This document shows, piece after piece, positions 34,875-43,034 of a stretch of DNA of 64,000 bases. Origin of the DNA: Propionibacterium sp. oral taxon 192 str. F0372 (lineage in GTDB: Bacteria > Actinomycetota > Actinomycetes > Propionibacteriales > Propionibacteriaceae); assembly GCF_000413315.1 (NCBI RefSeq), contig NZ_KE340297.1, positions 443,184-507,183 on the forward strand, in the 5' to 3' direction. Under the pieces are notes generated by a model that was given only the letters and a program-made list of their open reading frames with translations, was not told the origin of the DNA and did not search any database. Numbering within the stretch: position 1 is the first letter of the stretch; every line of letters starts with the position of its first letter. Both the position numbers and the translations under genes were made by a program.

Positions 34875-35991
34875 CACTCACCCCCACTGTGCCAAGGATC
34901 CGAGCAGCCACCCGATCCCAACCGTGTTCCTGCACCGCCCTGGACCTGGCCTGCTCCCCCATCCGGGCGCGACGGCCCGGATCGAGCACAAGTTCATCGA
35001 TGGCAGCCGCGAGGCCGGATGGGTCGGAGGGATTCACCAGCAACCCAACCCCGTCCAGCAGCTCGGGGAGTTGCCCCACCCGGGTGCCGACCACCGGGAG
35101 CCCGGCCGCCAGGTATTCGAAGACCTTCAGCGGGGAGAAATACTGGTTCTGTTCCCCACCCAAGTCGGGATAGGGTGCGACAGCCACTGCTGATCCCGCG
35201 AGATGGCCGGGAACCTCCCAGGGTGCGACGGCCCCCCGGAAGTCGGCATCAATCCCCAGCCCGTCAGCCAGTTCCTGCAGTTCAGCACGGCACGGTCCGT
35301 CGCCAATGATCCGCAGTTGCCAGTCGGTGCGCGCGCAGGCTGCTGCCCGGACCAGGTCATGCACCCCGTGCCATGGTTTGAGAGTCCCGATGAAGGTCAC
35401 CACTGCGGTTGACGGATCCTCAGGGTGAGGAAAGAACCTGGCCGGGTCAACCCCGTTGGAGATGGTGTGTACCCGGGTGCAGCCGGTAACGCCACGCACC
35501 CAGTCACTGACCTGGTCGGATACACACACCACCGATGCCGCCACATCCACCTGGGTGCGCAGGGCCACATGAGCGCCCGCCACATCAACCAGCGTGCGAT
35601 GGTCGAGTTGTTCGGTGATCAGCGGGGAGTTCACCTCCAGCACCCCGGGGCAACCGGTGACGGAGTTGACTTGAGCCAATACCGTGGAGAACAGGGAGTA
35701 GCGCTCATAGACAAGATCTGGTGGATTCTCCATCAGGCGATGAGCGACGATCTGGCTTGCCTCCACTTGGGCGGCCTCACGCTGTGCTGGGTCGGTGCCC
35801 ACAACGGGTACCACCTGCACCGGCACATCGGTGAGATCACCGGGGACGGCATCACCAATGCGACAGGCATGGATCTCCACCTGATGCCCCAGCTTGAGCA
35901 GTTCCCGGACCATCGCTTGGATGTGGACGCTGGCTCCCTTGGTCCCGAACACCGGGATGCCGGGATCGAGACATACATAGGCAACTCTCAT
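34858..35991 (-). CDS. GT4-family glycosyltransferase
   Basis: 377 residues, starting MRVAYVCLDPGIPVFGTKGA. The GT-B fold with VVTFIGTLKPWHGVHDLVRA and the C-terminal donor-binding EX7E-like region (FSPLKVFEYLAAGLPVVGTRVGQLPEL) is typical of retaining GT4 enzymes. The acceptor and donor cannot be predicted. It overlaps both neighbours, being translationally coupled to the upstream GT4 gene by ATGA. Confidence 0.9.
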   Translation of the reverse strand: MRVAYVCLDPGIPVFGTKGASVHIQAMVRELLKLGHQVEIHACRIGDAVPGDLTDVPVQVVPVVGTDPAQREAAQVEASQIVAHRLMENPPDLVYERYSLFSTVLAQVNSVTGCPGVLEVNSPLITEQLDHRTLVDVAGAHVALRTQVDVAASVVCVSDQVSDWVRGVTGCTRVHTISNGVDPARFFPHPEDPSTAVVTFIGTLKPWHGVHDLVRAAACARTDWQLRIIGDGPCRAELQELADGLGIDADFRGAVAPWEVPGHLAGSAVAVAPYPDLGGEQNQYFSPLKVFEYLAAGLPVVGTRVGQLPELLDGVGLLVNPSDPSGLAAAIDELVLDPGRRARMGEQARSRAVQEHGWDRVAARILGTVGVSDGAQE

Positions 35992-37199
35992 GAGGTCCTC
36001 CCCGAGGATTCCCAGGCCGACAAGGTGGCCGCCTGGACTCGCGAGTCGTACTCGGCCTCTATGAGTTCCCGGGCGCGTCCAGCCATGGCACGCAGTTCAA
36101 CCCGCCCGTTGGCGATTTCCTGCAGGGAATCGGTGAGGGCTGCGACGTCGCCCGGTGGGATCAAGATCCCAGTTTGGCCGTTGACGATGACTTCCGGCAG
36201 ACCGCTGACCGAGGTAGCGATGACCGGGGTGCCCACCGCCATCGCCTCAAGGACGACAGTGGGCAGTCCGTCGATATTCCCGTCGGCGGCCACCACACAC
36301 GGTGCGACGAAGACGTCTGCATCGTGCAGCAGGTCGATCACCTCCCGCTGGGAGCGAGATCCAAGAAGTTCGATATGTGAGCCCAACCCTTGAGCATCGA
36401 TGAGTTCCTGCAGCTCATTGCGCAGTTCCCCGTCACCGGCGATCCGGGCCTCGACCTCGGTTCCTGCCCGGACGAGTTCCCCAATGGCAGTGATCATGTC
36501 GGCGAACCCCTTCTTCGGCACGAGCCGCCCGACTCCGAGCACTCGCAACCGGCCCCGGAGTGCCTGCCGGGGCGGACGGAACTCGAAGCGATCCAGTTCT
36601 AGGGCATTGCGGCACAGGACCACTCGGGCCCCGGTTCCGGCCAGTACCTTGTCAAGGTGGGCCAGGTTGAAGCTGCTAATGGCAATCACCCGGTCTGCAT
36701 CGCCACAGATTCGCCGTAGCCAGACGGGGTCCACAGATTCGTGGTGGATATCCTTGGCGTGGGTGGTGAGGGTGTAGGGGACACCGGTTAGCCGGTGGGC
36801 AACCCACGCCATCCGCCCGGCCAGCGAGGCGAAATGGGCATGCAAATGGGTGATCTGATCACGCATCACGGCCCGGGCCAACCCGACGCCCTGGGCTACC
36901 TCGTCGGCGGGAAGCTGGGCGAGTTCGGGAAGGATTCCGGCGAAGCGTTCCTGCATCCCAGAACCGACCAAATCGCGGCCCAACTGCTCCCAAAATAAAT
37001 CGGCTTGCTGGGGGCGCGGCAACCAACTCACCTCAGCTTCTACCCTGGCGATTTCCGGGTGGAAGCGGGCATCGGTAGTCGGACGCAAGGCGTAGATGCG
37101 CAGATCATCGCCCAATTGCTGACGGGCGAGAATCTCGGTCACGACAAAGGTCTCTGACAAGCGAGGATAAACCTTGAGAACGTAGCCGACCCTGGTCAT
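35988..37199 (-). CDS. GT4-family glycosyltransferase
   Basis: 403 residues from ATG 37197-37199 (MTRVGYVLKVYPRLSETF); upstream in-frame sequence belongs to the preceding gene in another frame. The phrase ITHLHAHFASLAGRMAW, the RLVPKKGFADMITA motif and the C-terminal DGLPTVVLEAMAVGTPVIAT donor-binding region are strong GT4 marks, close to exopolysaccharide or colanic-acid-type transferases. The start overlaps the stop of the upstream gene by ATGA. Confidence 0.91.
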   Translation of the reverse strand: MTRVGYVLKVYPRLSETFVVTEILARQQLGDDLRIYALRPTTDARFHPEIARVEAEVSWLPRPQQADLFWEQLGRDLVGSGMQERFAGILPELAQLPADEVAQGVGLARAVMRDQITHLHAHFASLAGRMAWVAHRLTGVPYTLTTHAKDIHHESVDPVWLRRICGDADRVIAISSFNLAHLDKVLAGTGARVVLCRNALELDRFEFRPPRQALRGRLRVLGVGRLVPKKGFADMITAIGELVRAGTEVEARIAGDGELRNELQELIDAQGLGSHIELLGSRSQREVIDLLHDADVFVAPCVVAADGNIDGLPTVVLEAMAVGTPVIATSVSGLPEVIVNGQTGILIPPGDVAALTDSLQEIANGRVELRAMAGRARELIEAEYDSRVQAATLSAWESSGRTS

Positions 37200-38383
37200 C
37201 GTCCCGCACCTGCCTTCCGGGATGGGGTATCGAGCAACCGGGCAGCCAGGCGGACCACCCCGTCGAGCCCATCGCGGTTCACCGAACTGCGGTCGACACG
37301 GCGGCGCACAGCCTCCGACAACCACCGTTCCAGTCCGGCGGTGGACAGCTCATCGGATCTGGTGAGATCGACGATTCCGGCCCGGTGCAGGGCCTGTGCC
37401 CTGATTAACTGCTCGCGACGGGGACGTTCCCTGGGTACCAAGAGAGCCGGCGTACCGGTGGCGAGGATTTCGCAGGTGGTGTTGTAGCCACCCATGGACA
37501 TCACCGCCGAGGCATTCCGGATTCGAGCGCTCATGCCCCGGCAAATTGCCGCCACCCGGGTATCTGGCGGGGCTGCCGCAGCGATCGCGGTGTGAGCGGC
37601 GTGGTCAAACTGTGGTCCGGTCACAACCAGGTGGCGGTGCCCAGCGGGTGGTTGCACGCCCACGGCTGTTTCCAGCAGACGGGCACCGTCGGCACCACCG
37701 CCGACCGTGGTCAGGACATATGGCGTTGTCTCAACATCGATTCCATGCTCGGCCAGTTCCCTTCCGTAGGACAGGTATCCGGTGAACCGGACCATATCGG
37801 ACAATTCCTGGGGCACCTCCCCGGTCAAGACCGGGTCGTGCACCGTGCGGTCCCCGTACACCCAGATCTCATCAATGCACTCGCGCACCGCCTTGATGTC
37901 GCCGAGGCCCTGCCACTCCCCGCTCATCACCCGGGGGTCATCCAGCACTTCCCGCAGCCCCAGCACCACCTTGGCACCGGGATACTCCGAGCGTAGACGC
38001 TGCAGCGGAACTCGCAATTCGCCCTGCACTCCGAAGACATGGCGGTCGACAACCACCAGGTCGGGAGCGAAGCTGATCAGCGCTGCTTCCAACAGATTCG
38101 AACGCAACCCCAGCAGCGCCTGCGTGTCACCGAACATATGGCGAGCGCGATATCCGTCGTTCGTCTTGCACACCCCCGGGAGGACGAGCCGGTCGAAGCC
38201 GGACGGCAGCCGGAACATGTCATTCGTCGCGACACCAGACAGCATCAGCCCGGTGAGTTTGCGGCCCGTATACCCCGGCAGATGCTGAGCCATGTGGTGT
38301 GCGATGGCCAGGTTGCGACGCACATGTCCCAACCCGAGCGAATCGTGGCTGTAGAGAACCATCTTGTGAATCTGGCCTGACAT
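37196..38383 (-). CDS. MurG/GT28-like glycosyltransferase, first gene of the glycan operon
   Basis: 395 residues from ATG 38381-38383, which follows GGGGAGGAG at 5 bases; a GTG two codons earlier sits too close to the site. The N-terminus (MVLYSHDSLGLGHVRRNLAI) and the C-terminal SMGGYNTTCEILATGTPALLV followed by RPRREQLIRA are typical of UDP-sugar GT-B enzymes of the MurG/UGT type. It opens the nine-gene run ending in the two-component system. The promoter must lie between it and the divergent B12 riboswitch. Confidence 0.85.
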   Translation of the reverse strand: MSGQIHKMVLYSHDSLGLGHVRRNLAIAHHMAQHLPGYTGRKLTGLMLSGVATNDMFRLPSGFDRLVLPGVCKTNDGYRARHMFGDTQALLGLRSNLLEAALISFAPDLVVVDRHVFGVQGELRVPLQRLRSEYPGAKVVLGLREVLDDPRVMSGEWQGLGDIKAVRECIDEIWVYGDRTVHDPVLTGEVPQELSDMVRFTGYLSYGRELAEHGIDVETTPYVLTTVGGGADGARLLETAVGVQPPAGHRHLVVTGPQFDHAAHTAIAAAAPPDTRVAAICRGMSARIRNASAVMSMGGYNTTCEILATGTPALLVPRERPRREQLIRAQALHRAGIVDLTRSDELSTAGLERWLSEAVRRRVDRSSVNRDGLDGVVRLAARLLDTPSRKAGAGR

Positions 38384-38507
38384 GAGCACTCCTCCCCTGT
38401 TGTTTGTCCTCGATAACTACCCTCGCCAGGCTCGGTCAGAGGAGGATGAGCCGCGGATGAGAAATCTCCAATGAAACGCTGACCAGCATGGATTCATACA
38501 AACCCAC

Positions 38508-38640
38508 CCCCGGTGCCTGGCGCCCGGTACCGGGTACTAGGGTGGCCCCATCGAGCACGGGGAATCCGGTCGAAATCCGGGACTGTCGCGCAACGGTGAG
38601 GCATCACGCCAAGTCCGAAAACCGTCTCGATGTCCTTGCA
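38508..38640 (+). ncRNA. Cobalamin riboswitch (first)
   Basis: The core is clear: GGTGCC near 38513, GGGGAATCCGG at 38569-38579, the ATCCGGGACTGTCGCGCAAC junction, and the B12-box-like AAGTCCGAAAACC at 38611-38623. It lies about 225 bp upstream of the substrate-binding protein gene. The expression platform is not certain; the AU-rich hairpin at 38801-38819 followed by CGTTTTG could be the terminator. Confidence 0.85.
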
Positions 38641-38800
38641 GGCGGCCGCGCTGAACGGCCCGGAACGAGAGAAGCGTGCATGTTCTCCGAGTCATCGTGG
38701 CATCGGCCACTCGCTCTGCCCACGCGTCGGTCGTCCAAACCGTCCAGCATCACGGTTCCGCCAGGCAAAGCTTCACAGCGGGTAAAGTTTCACAGATTTC

Positions 38801-38819
38801 GAATGATTGATTATCATTC
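38801..38819 (+). promoter_or_regulatory. 19-bp palindrome GAATGAT-N5-ATCATTC: Fur/Zur-like operator or riboswitch terminator
   Basis: Seven-base perfect arms centred 57 bp before the binding-protein start codon. Base composition and size resemble Fur-family (especially Zur) operators. It is followed by CGTTTTG, so it could also be an intrinsic terminator used by the riboswitch. The two readings cannot be separated by eye. Confidence 0.4.
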
Positions 38820-38865
38820 TCGTTTTGTGGCTGCTACCTGCCCCTGACGACCATGAAAGCTAACC

Positions 38866-39852
38866 ATGAGAAGAACCTACACGGCGCTTGCCGCCGCCCT
38901 CCTGTTCGCCGGCCTCGTCGGCTGCGGGGGAACATCCGCCTCGTCCAATAGCGGACCAGCCTCCGACGGGGGCGACGCCAAGAAGGTCATGAGTTGCACC
39001 GAAGAGCTCACCTTCACCAAGCCACCGGAACGCATCCTGATGCTCTCGGAAACTGACTTCCCAATCCTTCACGACCTTGGACTGGACGACAAGATCATCG
39101 CCCGGGCCGGGGTGGACAAGGTCTCCATGGATGATGACCCCGAGCTTCGAGCGGCCCTCGACAAGATCCCGACGATTGAGGCCGGCAATACCGGCACCGG
39201 TGGCGCGAAGATCACTACCGAGGCTGCCCTGTCGGTCAATCCCGATGTTGTCTTCGGCTACGACAGCGGAGTCGACCGCAACGGCCTGCGCGAGGCCGGA
39301 ATTCCTCTTTACTCCCCCGATGCCTTTTGCGACTCCAACCCGACGACCCACGCCGACTGGAGCCTGGTGAACACCGAGATCGACAAGGTGGCAACCATCT
39401 TCGGTGTCGAGGACAAAGCTACGACGTTAAAGACCGAGGTGGACGCCAAGGTTGCCGAGATCAAGAAGAATGCGCTCACCGGCAACCAGACCGCAGTTGC
39501 CCTGTACCTGATGAACGGCCAGCAGGATTTCTATGCCTACGGGACCTCGTCGATGGTCCAGCCCATCTTTGAGGTGAATGGTCTGAAGAATATCTACGAC
39601 GACACCACCGAACGGGTTTTTGACGCCTCAATGGAGGCCCTGCTGGACCGCAACCCGGACTGGATCGTGGTGCTGGTTTCCGAGATGACCAATGAGGAAG
39701 CCCAACGTACCCTGGCATCCCTCCCGGGCTCCGGTGATCTGAAGGCCGTGCACGAGAACCACGTCGTTTACATCCCCTTTGCCCTCACCGATCCGCCGAC
39801 GACCCTGTCATTGAACGGCGCCAACCGGCTGGGGGAACTCATCACCAAATGA
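38866..39852 (+). CDS. ABC substrate-binding lipoprotein under cobalamin riboswitch control
   Basis: 328 residues. Lipoprotein signal ending GLVGC (Cys about residue 20), then a PF01497-type binding fold: RILMLSETDFPILHDLGLDD, AALSVNPDVVFGY, and a C-terminal NGANRLGELITK. Two extra cysteines occur (KVMSCTEEL, PDAFCDSN). With the B12 riboswitch upstream it is most likely a cobalamin, cobinamide or corrinoid-binding protein (BtuF-like), although the family also binds siderophores. Its stop overlaps the following small gene by ATGA. Confidence 0.86.
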   Translation: MRRTYTALAAALLFAGLVGCGGTSASSNSGPASDGGDAKKVMSCTEELTFTKPPERILMLSETDFPILHDLGLDDKIIARAGVDKVSMDDDPELRAALDKIPTIEAGNTGTGGAKITTEAALSVNPDVVFGYDSGVDRNGLREAGIPLYSPDAFCDSNPTTHADWSLVNTEIDKVATIFGVEDKATTLKTEVDAKVAEIKKNALTGNQTAVALYLMNGQQDFYAYGTSSMVQPIFEVNGLKNIYDDTTERVFDASMEALLDRNPDWIVVLVSEMTNEEAQRTLASLPGSGDLKAVHENHVVYIPFALTDPPTTLSLNGANRLGELITK

Positions 39853-40037
39853 ACGCCAGCGAAATGATCAAGACCATCAGAGTCGTCGCCGATGAGGTCC
39901 CAGCTCTGCGCAATGCCTTATACCCCCTGCGATCCGGCCGGATCGTGTGCCTTCCCTACCCCATGACCAATCCCGCATCGACATTCAGGGTGGACGGGGC
40001 CTCACTTCTCGGAAATGAGTTGACCTCGCATGGGTGA
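39849..40037 (+). CDS. 62-residue protein of unknown function, coupled to binding protein and methyltransferase
   Basis: Starts by ATGA overlap with the binding-protein gene and ends 8 bases into the methyltransferase gene, so it is tightly embedded in the operon. The sequence begins MNASEMIKTIRVVADEVPAL and contains RSGRIVCLPYPMTNPAS. No signal peptide or membrane segment; no family recognised. The double overlap argues that it is a real gene. Confidence 0.6.
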   Translation: MNASEMIKTIRVVADEVPALRNALYPLRSGRIVCLPYPMTNPASTFRVDGASLLGNELTSHG

Positions 40038-40803
40038 TCCGCACATGACTCCCGATCAACTGCTGGAGGCCTGGCACGACCAGCAGACGGCTTTCATTGA
40101 GTTCCGTGAGATGCGCACCCGCACGATGGTGCGGGTGCTGGCCCACCTGCAGTCCGGGCTCGACCACCCCATCCGGGTGCTCGACCTGGCCTGCGGGCCC
40201 GCATCCCTGGCGACGGAGGTGCTGGCGGCCATCCCAGGAGCGAGCGCCGTCGGGGTAGACCGTGACCCAATCCTGTTGCGCCTGGCTAAGGAGACCAACC
40301 AGTTCGGCGAGCGCCTGCAGATCGTCGACGCCGACATTACCGACCCGACCCTGCCCGAGCAGCTCGGCGGGCGGATCTTCGACGCGGCGATCAGCGCCAC
40401 AGCACTGCACTGGCTGGACCCCGGCGAATTGGTCAGCCTCTACCAACACCTGCCCCGGATGCTCGTCGATGGTGGCGTATTCCTGAATGCCGACCACCTG
40501 TACTACGACCAGCGAACCCAGGCTGGGCTGGACGCCCTGGCGGTCTCACTGCGCGACAGTTTCCAGGTGAACCACATGGAGCAGGGAGCGATGAGCTGGG
40601 ATGACTGGTGGCAAGCCGCCACCACGATGCCCGGCTGGGAAAAGGATGCGCAGCGGCGCCAGCAGGTCTGGGCCAACGACCACCCGACGGTCAAGGTCAG
40701 CACCGGTTTCCACCTGGCAGCCCTGCAAGCGGCCGGGTTCATCGAGACCGACCAGATCTACCAGTGGTTCGACGACCGGATCATCTTCGGTCGGCTTGCC
40801 TGA
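40030..40803 (+). CDS. Class I SAM-dependent methyltransferase
   Basis: 257 residues. SAM-binding motif I VLDLACGPASLATEVL, motif II acid in VGVDRD, and AAISATALHWL, as in small-molecule methyltransferases of the Methyltransf_25/11 type. Start ATG 40030 overlaps the small gene; a Met at 40045 is an alternative. Placement inside a corrinoid-type transport operon under a B12 riboswitch suggests a link to corrinoid or precursor modification, or a small ligand or metallophore; substrate unknown. A strong hairpin follows the stop. Confidence 0.87.
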   Translation: MGDPHMTPDQLLEAWHDQQTAFIEFREMRTRTMVRVLAHLQSGLDHPIRVLDLACGPASLATEVLAAIPGASAVGVDRDPILLRLAKETNQFGERLQIVDADITDPTLPEQLGGRIFDAAISATALHWLDPGELVSLYQHLPRMLVDGGVFLNADHLYYDQRTQAGLDALAVSLRDSFQVNHMEQGAMSWDDWWQAATTMPGWEKDAQRRQQVWANDHPTVKVSTGFHLAALQAAGFIETDQIYQWFDDRIIFGRLA

Positions 40804-40809
40804 CCAAGC

Positions 40810-40843
40810 GCGGTGGCCGGGAATCGCGGCACCCGGCCACCGC
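40810..40843 (+). terminator. 12-bp perfect hairpin between methyltransferase and permease genes
   Basis: GCGGTGGCCGGG (40810-40821) pairs exactly with CCCGGCCACCGC (40832-40843), immediately after the methyltransferase stop. No U-run follows. It may be a partial terminator or an mRNA stabiliser that separates expression of the first three genes from the permease and ATPase genes, whose own region (40804-40942) holds no other gene. Confidence 0.5.
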
Positions 40844-40942
40844 TCATCACTGATGATTCTCAATTGAAACCAGAATCAACCAGCCGGGGAGACTCCCCTC
40901 ACAAACACATCCCAGACAAAATCACGACTGCGTCAGGAAGCC

Positions 40943-42046
40943 ATGACGACCAATCCCATCGAAGCCAGCCACCAGTCGGCCAGCACACCCACCGATGCGG
41001 TGATCTACCTGGCACGGACCCGGCGCCGCACCATGCGTCGCAAGCGCGTCCGAGTGATCATCCTGGCCATCGCCATGGTGCTGACCCCGCTGCTCACCGT
41101 CACCATCGGCCCAGCTGCGGTGCCGGTCTGCGACGTCATCGGGGTGATCATGAGTCATATCCCCGGCCTCGACGTGAATATCACCTGGAGCCGTGCCGTA
41201 GACGCAATCGTGTGGCAAACCCGGCTTCCCCGCATCATCACTGGCTTAGCAGTCGGGGCGATCCTCGGAGTGGCCGGTGTCGTTCTCCAGGCACTGGTAC
41301 GCAACCCGCTTGCCGAGCCTTATGTACTGGGCGTCTCCTCGGGGGCCTCTACCGGCGCAGCGACGGCGATCATCCTCGTCGGTGCTGCTTCCTCGGCCAC
41401 CACAGGAGCCTTCGCCTTCGTCGGTGCCTTAGTGGCCACCTCCGCGGTGATGGCCATTGCCGGACGCGGGAACTCCCCACTGCATCTCATCCTCGCTGGT
41501 CTAGCTGTCGGCTTCGGCTTCCAGGCCCTGACCAATCTGCTGATCTTCTCCTCCGGCTCCCCAGAAACCTCCCAATCCGTCATGTTCTGGATGCTCGGCT
41601 CCCTGGGCCGGGCACTGTGGGCCCAGGTTCCGCTGGTCACCGTCGTCGCCGTGCTGCTGACTATCGCCATGGCTATCTGCGGTCCCATCCTTGATGCCTT
41701 GGCATCCGGCGACCGCACGGCTCAGTCTGTCGGGCTCAACCCGGCCAAGGCCCGCATCATCTTCCTGGTCCCAGTGTCGGCAGCCATCGCCCTAGCCGTT
41801 GCCGCGGCGGGCGGTATCGGCTTCGTCGGGTTGATCATTCCACACATCATCCGCAATTTGGTCGGCCATTCGCACCGCTATCTGGTGATCGGTTCCGCCC
41901 TGGCCTCGGCGTTGTTCCTGGTATGGACCGATGCGGTGGCCCGGATCATCTTCGCCCCGGCCGAATTGCCGATCGGCGTAATGACCGGGCTGATCGGGGC
42001 TCCTTTCCTCACCTTCATGGTCGCCCGGCGACATCAGATCGGCTGA
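40943..42046 (+). CDS. FecCD/BtuC-family ABC transporter permease
   Basis: 367 residues, with an Arg-rich cytoplasmic start (ARTRRRTMRRKRVRVI) and about ten membrane helices. Family motifs: RLPRIITGLAVGAILGVAGV, NPLAEPYVLGVSSGAS and GGIGFVGLIIPHIIRNL. AGGAAG precedes the ATG. It forms the channel for the riboswitch-controlled binding protein located 1.1 kb upstream; the ATPase follows after 11 bp. Confidence 0.92.
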   Translation: MTTNPIEASHQSASTPTDAVIYLARTRRRTMRRKRVRVIILAIAMVLTPLLTVTIGPAAVPVCDVIGVIMSHIPGLDVNITWSRAVDAIVWQTRLPRIITGLAVGAILGVAGVVLQALVRNPLAEPYVLGVSSGASTGAATAIILVGAASSATTGAFAFVGALVATSAVMAIAGRGNSPLHLILAGLAVGFGFQALTNLLIFSSGSPETSQSVMFWMLGSLGRALWAQVPLVTVVAVLLTIAMAICGPILDALASGDRTAQSVGLNPAKARIIFLVPVSAAIALAVAAAGGIGFVGLIIPHIIRNLVGHSHRYLVIGSALASALFLVWTDAVARIIFAPAELPIGVMTGLIGAPFLTFMVARRHQIG

Positions 42047-42057
42047 AGGAGCACATC

Positions 42058-42825
42058 GTGATCGAAGCAACTGACATCGTTGTAGAACGAGGTGGCCGCA
42101 CCATTCTGCACGGGGTAGAGATATCCGCCCAAGAGCGGGAAGTGGTCGGCATCGTCGGCCCCAACGGATGCGGCAAGTCCACCCTCATGCTGGCCCTGCA
42201 CCGCAGCCTGGAGTTGGCAAGCGGCAAGGTCATCGTCGACGGGGACGATGTCAAGCAGCTGAAACGACGCGAAATCGCCACCCGGATCGCTGTCGTCGCC
42301 CAGGAGCGGGAGGCAGCCCTTGCCCTGTCGGTACGGGATTCAGTGGCTCTGGGCCGACTGGCCTCCCGGTCAATGACCTCCTATGGAGACGAGACCGATC
42401 AGCACCTAGTCGACGAGGCCTTGGTGCGGGTGGACCTGGTGGAGTTGGCCGATCGGCTGGTCACCGAGCTGTCGGGTGGCGAGCGGCAACGGGTGATGAT
42501 CGCCCGGGCTATCGCCCAGCAGGCCACTCACTTGCTGCTCGACGAGCCGACCAACCATCTCGATCTGCACCATCAATTCGCTTTGCTCGACCTGATTGCC
42601 GAGTTGAAATGCACCACTGTGGTGGTATTACACGATCTGAACCTGGCTTCCCGGTGCTGCGACCGGGTCGTGTTAATGAACCAGGGGCTGGTGGTCCGCG
42701 CAGGCACTCCTGAGGAAGTACTGACCAGCGAGAACCTATCGTCGATCTACCAGCTAGAGGTAGAGACGATCACCCACAACGGACGCCCCTACCTCATCTT
42801 TGACAAGCCTGATAACACCCAATGA
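42058..42825 (+). CDS. BtuD/FecE-type ABC transporter ATPase
   Basis: 255 residues from GTG 42058, chosen for the GAAGGAG site six bases upstream; it begins (M)IEATDIVVERGGRTIL. Walker A GPNGCGKST, signature LSGGERQRVMIARAI, Walker B LLLDEPTNHLD and switch LHDLNLA are intact. It completes the importer encoded with the binding protein and permease. A longer in-frame reading upstream overlaps the permease and is not real. Confidence 0.93.
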   Translation: MIEATDIVVERGGRTILHGVEISAQEREVVGIVGPNGCGKSTLMLALHRSLELASGKVIVDGDDVKQLKRREIATRIAVVAQEREAALALSVRDSVALGRLASRSMTSYGDETDQHLVDEALVRVDLVELADRLVTELSGGERQRVMIARAIAQQATHLLLDEPTNHLDLHHQFALLDLIAELKCTTVVVLHDLNLASRCCDRVVLMNQGLVVRAGTPEEVLTSENLSSIYQLEVETITHNGRPYLIFDKPDNTQ

Positions 42826-42860
42826 GCCCCTGCCTGCGCGGGGGATGGGGAACACGGTCC

Positions 42861-42983
42861 ATGAAAATCACCAAGCGACCGCAACACCTGGGGCGTTGGT
42901 CGTCCGCAGCCGATGTCAACCCCGACGGCAGCTGGGCGATGGTCTGGGATACGGCGCTCAGCGATGGCTCCCTAAACACCTGA
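42861..42983 (+). CDS. Possible 40-residue protein or gene remnant before the terminator
   Basis: ATG at 42861 opens a frame beginning MKITKRPQHLGRWSSAADVN and ending SDGSLNT at TGA 42981-42983, whose codon lies inside the terminator stem. The region GRWSSAADVNPDGSWAMVWD looks protein-like. No clear ribosome binding site is seen. It could be the tail of a lost gene. Confidence 0.25.
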   Translation: MKITKRPQHLGRWSSAADVNPDGSWAMVWDTALSDGSLNT

Positions 42984-43019
42984 GGGCGGGGACCAGATCA
43001 AACTGGTCCCCGCCCTCAG
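42980..43019. terminator. Strong bidirectional terminator, 17-bp perfect stem
   Basis: CTGAGGGCGGGGACCAG (42980-42996) pairs exactly with 43003-43019 around a six-base loop. It lies between the convergent importer operon and the first subtilase gene and would stop transcription from both sides. Confidence 0.8.
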
Positions 43020-43034
43020 CAGATGGTACCTGGC

